Shown: positions 35,101-42,372, counted from the first letter of the stretch. The stretch: DNA of 64,000 nt from Acidobacteriota bacterium (GCA_040756905.1 JBFLYD010000065.1:1-64000), one strand, 5' to 3'. Numbers and translations are program-made. The notes: a model not told the origin generated them from the letters alone.

Positions 35101-35269
35101 AGAGATAATTTCAGCCTATCGTCCTGAAGTTTCTTATTTAAATATAGAAGAAAGAAGAGGAAATTTTAAAGAAGTTGCCAAGGGGCTTACTAAAGAACAA
35201 GCAATAAAAGAGGCAAAAAGATGTATAAGATGTGATTTAGAAAGGATGAAAAAGGAGGTGGCCATATGA
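32186..35269 (+). CDS. NuoF/HydB-like NADH-binding subunit fused to a GltD/NfnB-like flavoprotein
   Basis: This 1027-residue protein has several modules. Residues 1-95 are a thioredoxin-fold [2Fe-2S] domain (C12, C17, C49, C53). About 110-530 is NuoF: GRGGAGFPTGLKWE (167-180) for FMN/NADH, GDEGDPGAFMDR, an SLBB region, and CGKCTPCREGT plus C502 for the [4Fe-4S] cluster. About 531-625 is a GltD-type cysteine domain (CIEACPIDTQAPAYI; CAKVCDSPCEIRC). About 635-980 has two Rossmann motifs, VAIVGSGPAGLMCAWEL and VAVVGGGNTAIDVA, for FAD and NAD(P)H. The C-terminus ends EAKRCIRCDLERM. The protein could link NADH at NuoF with a second pyridine nucleotide. It overlaps the next gene by 4 bases. Confidence 0.9.
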   Translation: MERMRRLELLVCTGTACVSKGAFDLLEIFKKEIEKKGLKDEVAVIPTGCNSLCGKGPLILVEPDGIFYQSVKEDDVPYLVEEHLLKGRPVKKLMYTPALEEIPIPRMRDIDFYKRQILIVSRNRGLIDPEKIEEYLAMDGYTALEKAFTQMTPDQIIEEIKKSGLRGRGGAGFPTGLKWEITRKQPGDEKYLICNGDEGDPGAFMDRAILESDPHTVLEGMIIGAKAIGANHGFFYIREEYPLALKRVYTAIDQAREYGLLGDNIMGTEFSFDVTVVKGAGAFVCGEETALIASVEGRLGEPRYRPPFPAEKGVWGKPTCINNVETWANIPAIINRGGDWFSTIGTITSKGTKVFSVAGKIRDAGLIEVPMGITLGDIIFDVCGGIPQNRKFKAVQIGGPSGGFLPAELLNLPIDYESLTEAGAIMGSGGLVVMDENTCIIDVVRFFLSFLKDESCGKCTPCREGTVRLFDILTKISEGKGSMEDLELLEDIGRYIKNSAFCGLGTSVPNTVLTTIRYFRDEYEAHIKDNRCPASICKELSITPCIEACPIDTQAPAYISYVAEGRFKEAFNVIREDNPLATVCAKVCDSPCEIRCRTGETGDAIGIRSLKRFVLDYGREKGWKPPVVKGSKRYEKVAIVGSGPAGLMCAWELVKLGYRPTIFEAEETLGGMLTQTIPEFRLPKSDVDQEIEAIRKSGVEFKTGIRIGIDKTLEDLFKEGYKSIFLATGAYKNIKLGIPGEDSAGVIDPIEFLKAAKRGKRPKIGKKVAVVGGGNTAIDVARTAWRLGSDVTIFYRRTQTEMPANREEILEALDEGIKIELLVAPVEIISENGKLKAIKLIRMELGEFDKDARRKPVPKKGSEFLIEIDTLIPAIGQQPEIPFAKDGYSLNLSKWNTIEVDFKSLQTNVEGIFAGGDVVTGPATVIEAMGAGKRAAYYIHRYLRSLKGEPVKEKEITQIYVKPYELSDEELEEIISAYRPEVSYLNIEERRGNFKEVAKGLTKEQAIKEAKRCIRCDLERMKKEVAI

Positions 35270-37017
35270 TTAGAGTGGAAATAAATGGCAATAAATTTGA
35301 AACTGAAAAAGAAGTAACAATTCTTCAGGCTTGTGAAAAGCTTGGAATTCCCATTCCAACATTATGTTATCATCCTTTACTTGAGCCCTATGCAGCTTGC
35401 AGAGTCTGTGTTGTCGAAATCACCCATAGAGGTGCAACTAAGATAGTGACTTCCTGTAACACAATGATAGAGAATGGAATGATTGTAAACACTGAGTCCC
35501 CAGAGGCATTGAGTGCAAGAAGGATGAACTTAGAACTTTTAATGGCTCAGGCTCCTGCTGCAGAAGTAGTTCAACAGATTGCAAAGGATATGGGGATTGA
35601 GAAAACAAGGTTCCCTATTAGAAAGCCTGAAGAGAAGTGCATTCTATGTGGACTCTGTGTAAGAGCATGTGAACAGGTGGTGGGAGCCAATGCCATAGGA
35701 TTCAAATACAGAGGAGTTGATAGAGAAGTTGCACCTCCTTTTGATGAACCATCTGAAAAATGCATAACCTGTGGAGCTTGTACATTTTTCTGTCCAACTG
35801 GAGCAATTTCCTTGAATGATTTCTTTGGAAGAAAAATTATTCATTCAGAACTTTTCCTCGGCCCTCCAAAAGCGATAAGGGTGCCTACTCTTACAGCTGT
35901 TCCAAATGTGCCAATAATTGACCCGGAGTATTGTATTCATTTTAAGACGAATAACTGCCAGCTCTGTGTTAAAGTATGTGAGCCAGGGGCGATCGACCAT
36001 GCGATGAAGGAAGAATATGAAGAAATAGAAGTGGGAAACATCGTTCTTTCTACTGGCTATGAACTTTTTGATTGTAGGAAGATTCCAGCATACAATTATG
36101 GAAAGCTAAACAATGTGATTACAAGTCTTGAGTTTGAGCATCTCTGCCATGCCAGTGGTCCCACTGGGGGAAAGATAAAAACAACAGATGGAAAAGAACC
36201 TGAGGCGATAGGGGTTGTCCATTGCGTTGGAAGCAGGGATAAAAATTACCATGAATATTGCTCAAAAATCTGTTGTATGTATGCCTTAAAATTTTCGCAT
36301 CTTATAAGGGAAAAAACTAATGCTCATATTTACGAATTTTACATTGATATGAGAGCCCCTGGAAAAGGATATGAGGAGTTCTATAACAGAATGCTACAGG
36401 AAGGAGTTACGTTCATAAGAGGAAAAGTGGCAGAGATTACAGATGTGGCTCTTATTCCTGAAGAAGAGGGTAAATTGGTAATTCGCTGTGAAGATACACT
36501 GGCAGGAGTTATAAGAAGAATACCGGTTGATATGGCAGTTCTCTGCCCTGCTATAATTCCAAGGAAGGATTCTGAACAGGTCGCAAGAATATTCGGAATA
36601 GGATGCGGAAATGATAAATTTTTCAGAGAACAGCATCCCAAATTGGGCCCTATTTCAACTTTAACAGATGGAATATTTATTGCAGGTGCATGTCAGAGTC
36701 CAAAAGACATTCCTGAAAGCATTGCCCAAGGAGCAGGAGCTGCTGCTGGAGTTCTATCGATGGGGGAAGAATTTATAATTGAACCCATATATGCAGTTAT
36801 AGATGAAGAACTCTGCGCAGGATGCAAAATATGCATTGGAGTTTGTCCATATGATGCCATCTCCTACAATGGAGAGAAAAAAATAAGTGTTGTAAATGAA
36901 ACACTCTGCAAAGGTTGTGGTGCCTGTGTAGCAGCTTGCCCTTCAAGATCTTCATATCAGAAAGGATTCAGGGATGAACAGATCCTTGCAGAGATTGCAG
37001 GAGCAATTTCCATTTAA
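35266..37017 (+). CDS. Fusion of NuoG/HydA-like Fe-S N-terminus with the C-terminal half of HdrA
   Basis: Residues 1-78 are a plant-type [2Fe-2S] domain (C34, C45, C48, C64). Residues 125-135 and 166-176 are two [4Fe-4S] motifs (CILCGLCVRAC; CITCGACTFFC), as in NuoG/HydA but without the His-ligated cluster or the H-cluster domain. From about 198 the sequence is HdrA: GPPKAIRVPTLTAVPNVP, C223-C238, IVLSTGYELFDC, NVITSLEFEHLC, VVHCVGSRDKNYHEYCSKIC, FYIDMRAPGKGYEEFYNR and DGIFIAGACQSPKDIPESIA, then CAGCKICIGVCP and CKGCGACVAACP. This is the half missing from 26557-27420. Together they should rebuild one FAD site. AGGAGG precedes the ATG. Confidence 0.9.
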   Translation: MIRVEINGNKFETEKEVTILQACEKLGIPIPTLCYHPLLEPYAACRVCVVEITHRGATKIVTSCNTMIENGMIVNTESPEALSARRMNLELLMAQAPAAEVVQQIAKDMGIEKTRFPIRKPEEKCILCGLCVRACEQVVGANAIGFKYRGVDREVAPPFDEPSEKCITCGACTFFCPTGAISLNDFFGRKIIHSELFLGPPKAIRVPTLTAVPNVPIIDPEYCIHFKTNNCQLCVKVCEPGAIDHAMKEEYEEIEVGNIVLSTGYELFDCRKIPAYNYGKLNNVITSLEFEHLCHASGPTGGKIKTTDGKEPEAIGVVHCVGSRDKNYHEYCSKICCMYALKFSHLIREKTNAHIYEFYIDMRAPGKGYEEFYNRMLQEGVTFIRGKVAEITDVALIPEEEGKLVIRCEDTLAGVIRRIPVDMAVLCPAIIPRKDSEQVARIFGIGCGNDKFFREQHPKLGPISTLTDGIFIAGACQSPKDIPESIAQGAGAAAGVLSMGEEFIIEPIYAVIDEELCAGCKICIGVCPYDAISYNGEKKISVVNETLCKGCGACVAACPSRSSYQKGFRDEQILAEIAGAISI

Positions 37018-37100
37018 GGCACAGAGGCGCAAAGTGGCAAAGGCACAAAGGACAAAACATACTCTGTGCCTATGTGCCTTAGTGCCTTTGTGTCTTAGAT
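37017..37100. repeat. R5 palindrome (GGCACAAAGG type), copy 2, directly after HdrA-C
   Basis: AGGCACAGAGGCGCAAAGTG...GGCACAAAGG (37017-37051) pairs with CTCTGTGCCTATGTGCCTTA...GCCTTTGTGTCTTAG (37062-37100). It lies between the fusion gene and mvhD within the operon and shares the motif of copy 1. Confidence 0.75.
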
Positions 37101-37127
37101 TATTGGATATTTCTAATAGGAGGTATT

Positions 37128-37556
37128 ATGAGTAATAATGGTAAAGATTTCAGTCCAAAGATAATAGGATTTTTATGTAGATGGTGCTCTTATCAGGGAG
37201 CGGATTTAGCTGGGACGAGTAGAATTCAATATCCTCCAAATCTAATTCCGATAAAAGTAATGTGTTCAGGAAGAGTGGACCCATCCTTTGTTTTAAAAGC
37301 CTTTGAAATGGGAGCAGATGCTGTTGCCATATTTGGATGCCATCCTGGGGATTGCCATTATCAGGAAGGAAACTATAAAGCCTTGAGGCGATATACACTT
37401 CTTTTGAAAATGCTCGATCAGATAGGAATCGATAGAAGAAGGCTAAAGTTAGAATGGGTCTCTGCTGCAGAAGGAGAAAAATTTGCCCGATGTGTTTCTC
37501 AAATTTCTAAGGAGATAAAAGCTTTAGGTCCATTGAAATATAGAAAGGAGACATAA
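37128..37556 (+). CDS. mvhD: MvhD-like [2Fe-2S] subunit linking hydrogenase to Hdr
   Basis: MvhD joins the [NiFe] hydrogenase to HdrA. Conserved pieces are IIGFLCRWCSYQGADLAG, LIPIKVMCSGRVDPSFVLKAFEMGADAVAIFGCHPGDCHYQEGN and RRRLKLEWVSAAEGEKFA. Cysteines in LCRWC, VMCSG and GCHPGDC provide the cluster ligands. Length 142 is normal for a stand-alone subunit. AGGAGG lies 6 bases before the ATG. Its position after HdrA-C is the canonical hdrA-mvhD order, which supports the idea that HdrA was once continuous here. Confidence 0.92.
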   Translation: MSNNGKDFSPKIIGFLCRWCSYQGADLAGTSRIQYPPNLIPIKVMCSGRVDPSFVLKAFEMGADAVAIFGCHPGDCHYQEGNYKALRRYTLLLKMLDQIGIDRRRLKLEWVSAAEGEKFARCVSQISKEIKALGPLKYRKET

Positions 37557-37557
37557 A

Positions 37558-38517
37558 ATGGCGAAGCCAAAAGTAGCATTCTACTGGTGTGCCTCCTGTG
37601 GAGGGTGTGAGGAAGCAGTGGTAGACCTGGCTGAAGATATATTGAAAGTAGTAGAAGCAGTTGACATAGCTTTCTGGCCAGTTGCATTAGACATAAAGAA
37701 AAAAGATGTGGAAGGTATGGAAGATAAATCTATTGGAGTTTCTTTTATAAATGGAGCAATTAGGCTATCCGAACAGGAGGAAATGGTAAAGCTCCTGAGG
37801 AGAAAATCAGGGTTGATTGTAGCATTTGGTAGCTGTGCCCATCTTGGAGGAATTCCTGGACTTGCTAATCTTTATGAAGTAAATCAGATATTTGAAAGAG
37901 CTTACTTTACATCTCCATCAACTCATAACCCTGAAAAGATTCTCCCTTCTCAGGAAACAGATGTCCCTGAAGGAAAGCTAACTCTTCCAAGATTTCTTGA
38001 TAGAGCTTATGCCTTAGACCAGGTGATAGATGTTGATTATTATCTTCCTGGATGTTCAGTACCAGCAGACTTGATAATGAATGCTGTGAAAGCTATCCTC
38101 GAGGGAAAGCTTCCTCCTAAGGGAACAGTTTTATCTCCAAATAAATCCTTATGTGATACATGCAAGAGAAACGAAACAAAGCCAGAAAAGCTCAAGATTA
38201 AAAAAATATATAGACCTTATGAGATAGAAATAGACCCTGAAAAGTGTTTCCTTGATCAGGGGCTTATATGTCTGGGTCCAGCCACAAGAGGAGGATGCGG
38301 AGAAAGATGTATAGAAGCTAACATGCCATGCAGAGGATGCTTTGGCCCTACAGATCAGGTGGAGGATCAGGGAGCAAAATTTCTATCAGCCTTTGCGTCG
38401 ATAATAGATTCTAATGATGAAAAAGAAATTCAAAAGATAATAGATACCATAGCTGACCCTGTTGGAACTTTTTATAGATTCTCCCTTTCCAAATCTATAT
38501 TAAAAGGAAAAATTTAA
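37558..38517 (+). CDS. mvhG: MvhG-like [NiFe] hydrogenase small subunit (group 3)
   Basis: The small subunit binds the Fe-S chain beside the [NiFe] site. FYWCASCGGCEEAVVDL (C11, C14 and C17) begins the proximal cluster, LIVAFGSCAHLGGIPG gives the next ligand, and VDYYLPGCSVPADLI the fourth. Later CLGPATRGGCGERC and MPCRGCFGPTDQV supply medial and distal clusters. There is no twin-arginine signal or membrane anchor, so it is cytoplasmic as in group 3c MvhG. It starts two bases after the mvhD stop. Confidence 0.92.
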   Translation: MAKPKVAFYWCASCGGCEEAVVDLAEDILKVVEAVDIAFWPVALDIKKKDVEGMEDKSIGVSFINGAIRLSEQEEMVKLLRRKSGLIVAFGSCAHLGGIPGLANLYEVNQIFERAYFTSPSTHNPEKILPSQETDVPEGKLTLPRFLDRAYALDQVIDVDYYLPGCSVPADLIMNAVKAILEGKLPPKGTVLSPNKSLCDTCKRNETKPEKLKIKKIYRPYEIEIDPEKCFLDQGLICLGPATRGGCGERCIEANMPCRGCFGPTDQVEDQGAKFLSAFASIIDSNDEKEIQKIIDTIADPVGTFYRFSLSKSILKGKI

Positions 38518-38527
38518 GGAGGAAAAA

Positions 38528-39988
38528 ATGTCAAGAAAGATAACTATCGACCCAATTACAAGGTTAGAAGGTCATGGAAAGATTGAAATATTTCTCGATG
38601 ATGAAGGAGATGTAAAAAATGCCTATCTCCAGGTTCCAGAATTGAGGGGATTTGAACAGTTTGTTGTTGGAAGACCTGCTGAGGAGATGGCGAGAATAAC
38701 TCCAAGAATATGTGGCGTCTGTCCCACTGCCCATCATATGGCTTCTACAAAAGCTTTAGATGACCTTTTCAAGGTTGACCCCCCTCCTGCAGCAAAAAAA
38801 ATTAGGGAGCTTTTCTATTCAGTATTTATGCTTGAAGACCACACATTACACTTTTTCTTTTTGGGAGGCCCTGATTTTGTTGTTGGACCCTCAGCTCCTG
38901 CTGCAGAAAGAAATATACTTGGAGTTTTAGGAAAAGTTGGACTCGAGATAGGAGGAAAGGTAATAAAAATAAGAAGAGAATGCAGGGAATTGATGACCAT
39001 GATGGCTGGAAAAGTTATCCATCCTGTTTTTGGACTTCCGGGAGGAATATCTAAGGGAATAAAAAAGGAAGAAGCTGAGAAAATCCAGGAAGTGGCAAAA
39101 GGAGGAGTAGAGTTTGCAAAATTTGCCCTGAAAATTTTTGAGGATGTGGTTTTAAAAAATAAAGAATATGTCGACCTCATAACAGGAGACATTTATTATC
39201 ATAAAACATACTCTATGGGCCTTGTTGATGGGTATAATAAAGTAAATTTCTACGATGGAGATATCAGGGTTGTAAATCCTGATGGGAAGGAATATGTGAA
39301 GTTTAAAGCTCAGGATTATCTTAAACATGTTGCTGAGCATGTTGAGCCATGGAGTTACATAAAATTTTTGTATCTAAAAAATGTGGGATGGAAAGGATTC
39401 GTAGATGGAATTGATAGCGGAGTATACAGGGTTGCTCCTTTAGCAAGGTTGAATACCTCCGATGGCATCGCAACTCCTCTGGCCCAGACTGAATATGAAA
39501 GAATGTATGAAACATTGGGAGGGAAACCTGCCCATTTTACCCTTGCTTTCCATTGGGCCAGGCTAATAGAGTCTCTCTATGCAGCTGAAAACATGCTAAA
39601 ATTATCACAGGATCCAGAAATCACTGACACAAAAATAAGGAACATCCCAACTACCACTCCAAAAGAGGGCATAGGAGTTGTGGAAGCACCAAGAGGAACA
39701 CTTTTTCATCATTACAAAACTGATGAAAAAGGAATCATAGAAGAAGCAAACCTCATTGTAGGTACTCAGAACAATTCAGCTGCTATAAACATGGGAATTC
39801 AGAAAGCAGCTAAAGCTCTAATTAAAAAGAATAAAGTTGATGATGGAATTTTAAACATGATTGAAATGACTTTCAGAGCTTATGACCCATGCCATGCTTG
39901 TGGAACTCATTCTCTCCCAGGTCATCTTCCTTTGATTATAAGAATTTTTAATTCAAAAGGGGAACTCCTTCGACAGATTAAAAATTAA
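38528..39988 (+). CDS. mvhA: MvhA-like [NiFe] hydrogenase large subunit (group 3c-like)
   Basis: Holds the [NiFe] centre. The N-terminal ligands are RICGVCPTAHH (C62, C65). The C-terminal ligands are DPCHACGTH (C455, C458), so the active site is intact. Maturation should remove the 25 residues after H461 (SLPGHLPLII...). EGHGKIEIFLDDEG and ELRGFEQFVVGRPAEEM are typical of the MvhA/FrhA group. Length 486 fits. The next gene encodes the endopeptidase expected for this cleavage. Partnership with HdrABC/MvhD genes points to group 3c; a phylogeny would settle it. Confidence 0.92.
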   Translation: MSRKITIDPITRLEGHGKIEIFLDDEGDVKNAYLQVPELRGFEQFVVGRPAEEMARITPRICGVCPTAHHMASTKALDDLFKVDPPPAAKKIRELFYSVFMLEDHTLHFFFLGGPDFVVGPSAPAAERNILGVLGKVGLEIGGKVIKIRRECRELMTMMAGKVIHPVFGLPGGISKGIKKEEAEKIQEVAKGGVEFAKFALKIFEDVVLKNKEYVDLITGDIYYHKTYSMGLVDGYNKVNFYDGDIRVVNPDGKEYVKFKAQDYLKHVAEHVEPWSYIKFLYLKNVGWKGFVDGIDSGVYRVAPLARLNTSDGIATPLAQTEYERMYETLGGKPAHFTLAFHWARLIESLYAAENMLKLSQDPEITDTKIRNIPTTTPKEGIGVVEAPRGTLFHHYKTDEKGIIEEANLIVGTQNNSAAINMGIQKAAKALIKKNKVDDGILNMIEMTFRAYDPCHACGTHSLPGHLPLIIRIFNSKGELLRQIKN

Positions 39989-40007
39989 AAATTGGGTCTT
40001 TTTCAAA

Positions 40008-40520
40008 ATGAGAAAGAACTACAAAAAAAATTTTCTGATACTTGGGCTGGGAAATGAGATTCTTAAAGATGATGGGGTCGGAATTTTTGCAGTAAGATCC
40101 CTTAAAGATAGAGTTGGAAAAAATGTAGATTTGGAGGAAAGCTCTGAATCAGGGTTGACATTACTTGATATAATCCTTCCATATAAAAGAGTTTTGATTA
40201 TCGACTCCATAAGAAAGGAGGAAAAAGAACCAGGGACTATTTATGAATTTGATTTGAAAGACTTGTCAGTTTCCCCATCCCCCTCTCCCCATTATTTGGG
40301 GCTTCCCCTTTCTCTTTTACTGGCAAAAAAATTAAACCTTAAAACACCAGAAACAATAAAAATTCTTGCTGTAGAAATAGGTCATCCAATTAAAATGGGA
40401 GAGGGACTTTCCCCTGGAATTAAGAAAGTAATTCCAACACTTATAAAAAGAGCAGTAGAAATAATTAACGAATGGAAAGAACGTGAAAAAAATAAAGAAA
40501 AACTTGAAGTAATTTATTAG
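40008..40520 (+). CDS. [NiFe] hydrogenase maturation endopeptidase (HyaD/HycI family)
   Basis: Cleaves the C-terminal peptide of the large subunit after Ni insertion. FLILGLGNEILKDDGVG (residues 9-25) contains the first metal-binding acid (E18) and the GxGNxxxxDDG motif. LEESSESGLTLLDII and VLIIDSIRKEEKEPGTI carry the second ligand (D in IIDS). The usual third ligand appears as GHPIKMGEGLSPG near 126-138. It is 170 residues long, the last intact gene of the operon, and lies 19 bases from mvhA. Confidence 0.9.
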   Translation: MRKNYKKNFLILGLGNEILKDDGVGIFAVRSLKDRVGKNVDLEESSESGLTLLDIILPYKRVLIIDSIRKEEKEPGTIYEFDLKDLSVSPSPSPHYLGLPLSLLLAKKLNLKTPETIKILAVEIGHPIKMGEGLSPGIKKVIPTLIKRAVEIINEWKEREKNKEKLEVIY

Positions 40521-40704
40521 ACAAAATCAGTTATGTGGTGTGGAATTCTTTGAGGAAACAAGAAAAATCAGCGGGTCTGGCCTGGGATTATCAATAGCAA
40601 AAAAAATCATAGATGCCCATCCCGGGATAATCAAAGTCTCAAGTGTTCTTGGAGAAGGCAGCACATTTACTGTTTTATTGCCTAAAATAAATAAAAGAAA
40701 ATGA
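40513..40704 (+). pseudogene. Remnant of a histidine kinase C-terminus (ATP-binding domain)
   Basis: In one frame this stretch reads EFFEETRKISGSGLGLSIAK, then KIIDAHPGIIKVSSVLGEGS, TFTVLLPK and a stop. That is the F/G2 region and C-terminal strand of a sensor kinase ATPase domain. No start codon, N-box or sensor domain precedes it: upstream it runs into the hydrogenase protease gene. Only about 55 recognisable residues remain, so it is a truncated relic, probably left by a deletion that brought this locus next to the operon. It ends 29 bases before the convergent Fis-like gene. Confidence 0.7.
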
Positions 40705-40732
40705 ATAGAAAAATATTAGAAAAAAATCTGAT

Positions 40733-40966
40733 TTATCTTTGTTTTATTTTTAATGAATTTATTTTTCCTATAAGAGTATTTCTGTGAATTCCCAATGATT
40801 TAGATGCTTTCTTTTTATTTCCCTTGTTCTTTTTTAAGGCTTTTTCTATGTATACTTTTTCAAATTCTTTTAAAGCTTCTTTTATAAGTAAATTTTTCTC
40901 AACCATTTCCTCACAAATAATTTCTAATTTTTCTTTTATTGAAAGAGTTCTAAACGATTTTTCCAT
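40733..40966 (-). CDS. Small Fis-type helix-turn-helix protein
   Basis: A 77-residue protein: a charged helical N-terminus (EKLEIICEEMVEKNLLIKEALKEFEKVYIEKAL) followed by KKNKGNKKKASKSLGIHRNTLIGKINSLKI, which is the Fis/NtrC C-terminal HTH (HTH_8). Proteins this size occur as free regulators and as remnants of sigma-54 activators. Here its start overlaps cvpA by 17 bases, implying coupled translation and a real gene. Its DNA targets are unknown. Confidence 0.72.
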   Translation of the reverse strand: MEKSFRTLSIKEKLEIICEEMVEKNLLIKEALKEFEKVYIEKALKKNKGNKKKASKSLGIHRNTLIGKINSLKIKQR

Positions 40967-41501
40967 GTTTCTTATCCTTCCCCATTAAATATTTGTAATT
41001 TGAGTAGAATTTATCCTGGAGATCGATGGGTAAATATTTAACAATTTTTACTGAGACATCTAAAAAAATTGGAGAGAAATAGGACTTCTTCATTGAATCG
41101 AGAAAAAGAGGAAGAAATACCATTATCAATATTAATGCAACAGATATAATAAATCCTTTTAATATTCCAAAAATTCCTCCCAGAGCTCTATCTAAAAATT
41201 CCAATGGACCTCTTAAAAAAATTTTACTTATTACAAGGCCAATTAATTTCCCCAATAGAATAACCCCTATTAAAATTCCAAAAAAACTTATCACTTCTGA
41301 ATAAGTTGGGTCTTTTATCCATTTTATTATTTTTAATGAGACATCCTGCCAGTATCCAAATGCCAGGAATAATCCAGCCACTATGGAAACTATTGATGTC
41401 ACTTCTCTAAATAACCCTCTAACTATTCCTAATATAAACGAAAAAATGAAGATAAATATGATGATTAAATCAAGCCATGGGAAGCCAGCCTTGCTAAACA
41501 A
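40950..41501 (-). CDS. CvpA-family membrane protein
   Basis: A 183-residue protein with four hydrophobic segments and the pattern WLDLIIIFIFIFSFILGIVRGLFREVTSIVSIVAG (about 10-44), then RALGGIFGILKGFIISVALILIMVFL (about 104-129), as in CvpA (colicin V production) proteins. CvpA affects envelope homeostasis in enteric bacteria, by an unknown mechanism. It is two bases from the PHP gene upstream. Confidence 0.85.
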   Translation of the reverse strand: MFSKAGFPWLDLIIIFIFIFSFILGIVRGLFREVTSIVSIVAGLFLAFGYWQDVSLKIIKWIKDPTYSEVISFFGILIGVILLGKLIGLVISKIFLRGPLEFLDRALGGIFGILKGFIISVALILIMVFLPLFLDSMKKSYFSPIFLDVSVKIVKYLPIDLQDKFYSNYKYLMGKDKKHGKIV

Positions 41502-41502
41502 T

Positions 41503-42369
41503 TTATCTCCTCTTTTTCAAATCTTCTAATATCCTGTAATCACCTTTAACCATACCAATCGTCACAATGGGTTTAATCTTCCCGTGAAAATCCGAGCCAG
41601 CAGACGGTATGAGGCCATTATCCAATGCCATTTTTAGATACTTCTCGGTCAACTCCTCATTGTGATAAGATGTCCATACCTCTAACCCTTTTAACCCTGC
41701 TTTCTTTAAAATTATTGCATCCCCAGTCTCGATTCTGCAAAAACTTGCTCCTGGATGAGCAAGCACTGGAACGCCTCCAAAACTTTTTCCGATTTTTATT
41801 GCTTCCTCAGCAGGGATATTTTCAAAATGAACATAGGCCGGTTTATTCTCCTCAAAATAATCCTTATAAAATCGATAGGGTGCTTTGAATGTATCCTTCT
41901 CAAAATATTTCTCCAATCTTGGGTTCGTCCTTTCTTTCTCTAATATAACTTTTGCAATTGCAGTGCCGAGAGGAGGGGTTCCTTGAGAACTTTCCAAAAC
42001 TTCATCCATGGATATGTTAAATCCAATCTCTTTCAATTTTTCTATTCTTTTTAATGCAAGCCTGAATCTTCTTTTTTTTATCTTCTTAATAAAACTCTCA
42101 ATTTCTTTACTTTTCCATTTAATAAAAGGAAATAGAATGTGTAATTCCCTTCCGTTAAAATTTGTTGTTACTTCTATGTTTGGAATTACCTCAATACCAT
42201 ATTTTTTACCTTTTTCTAAAGCTTCTGGATAGGCATCCAAAGAATCATGGTCAGAGATAGATATGGCTGTGAACCCTGCTTTTTTCGCTAAAACGATTAT
42301 CTCTTCAGGGCTCAAATCTCCATCACTGCTCTTGTTTGAATGGATATGAAGGTCGATAAAATTTTCCAT
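41503..42369 (-). CDS. PHP-domain phosphoesterase (RNase AM/YciV-like)
   Basis: FIDLHIHSNKSSDGDLSPEE, AISISDHDSLDAY, VIPNIEVTTNFNGRELHILFPF, VPVLAHPGASF and IPSAGSDFHGKIKP give the full PHP metal-ligand set. The 288-residue length matches YciV/TrpH proteins, known as 3',5'-nucleotide phosphatases and 5'-3' exoribonucleases that trim 5S/23S rRNA. It is adjacent to cvpA and purC in a leftward group with spacings of 1-3 bases. It is distinct from the shorter PHP protein in the hydrogenase operon. Confidence 0.85.
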   Translation of the reverse strand: MENFIDLHIHSNKSSDGDLSPEEIIVLAKKAGFTAISISDHDSLDAYPEALEKGKKYGIEVIPNIEVTTNFNGRELHILFPFIKWKSKEIESFIKKIKKRRFRLALKRIEKLKEIGFNISMDEVLESSQGTPPLGTAIAKVILEKERTNPRLEKYFEKDTFKAPYRFYKDYFEENKPAYVHFENIPAEEAIKIGKSFGGVPVLAHPGASFCRIETGDAIILKKAGLKGLEVWTSYHNEELTEKYLKMALDNGLIPSAGSDFHGKIKPIVTIGMVKGDYRILEDLKKRR

Positions 42370-42372
42370 AGA

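Noticed and set aside
40950-40966. Overlap between the Fis-like gene and cvpA as a sign that the Fis gene is spurious
   Set aside because: The HTH_8 motif is clear and 17-base overlaps are common in this genome, so the gene is kept.
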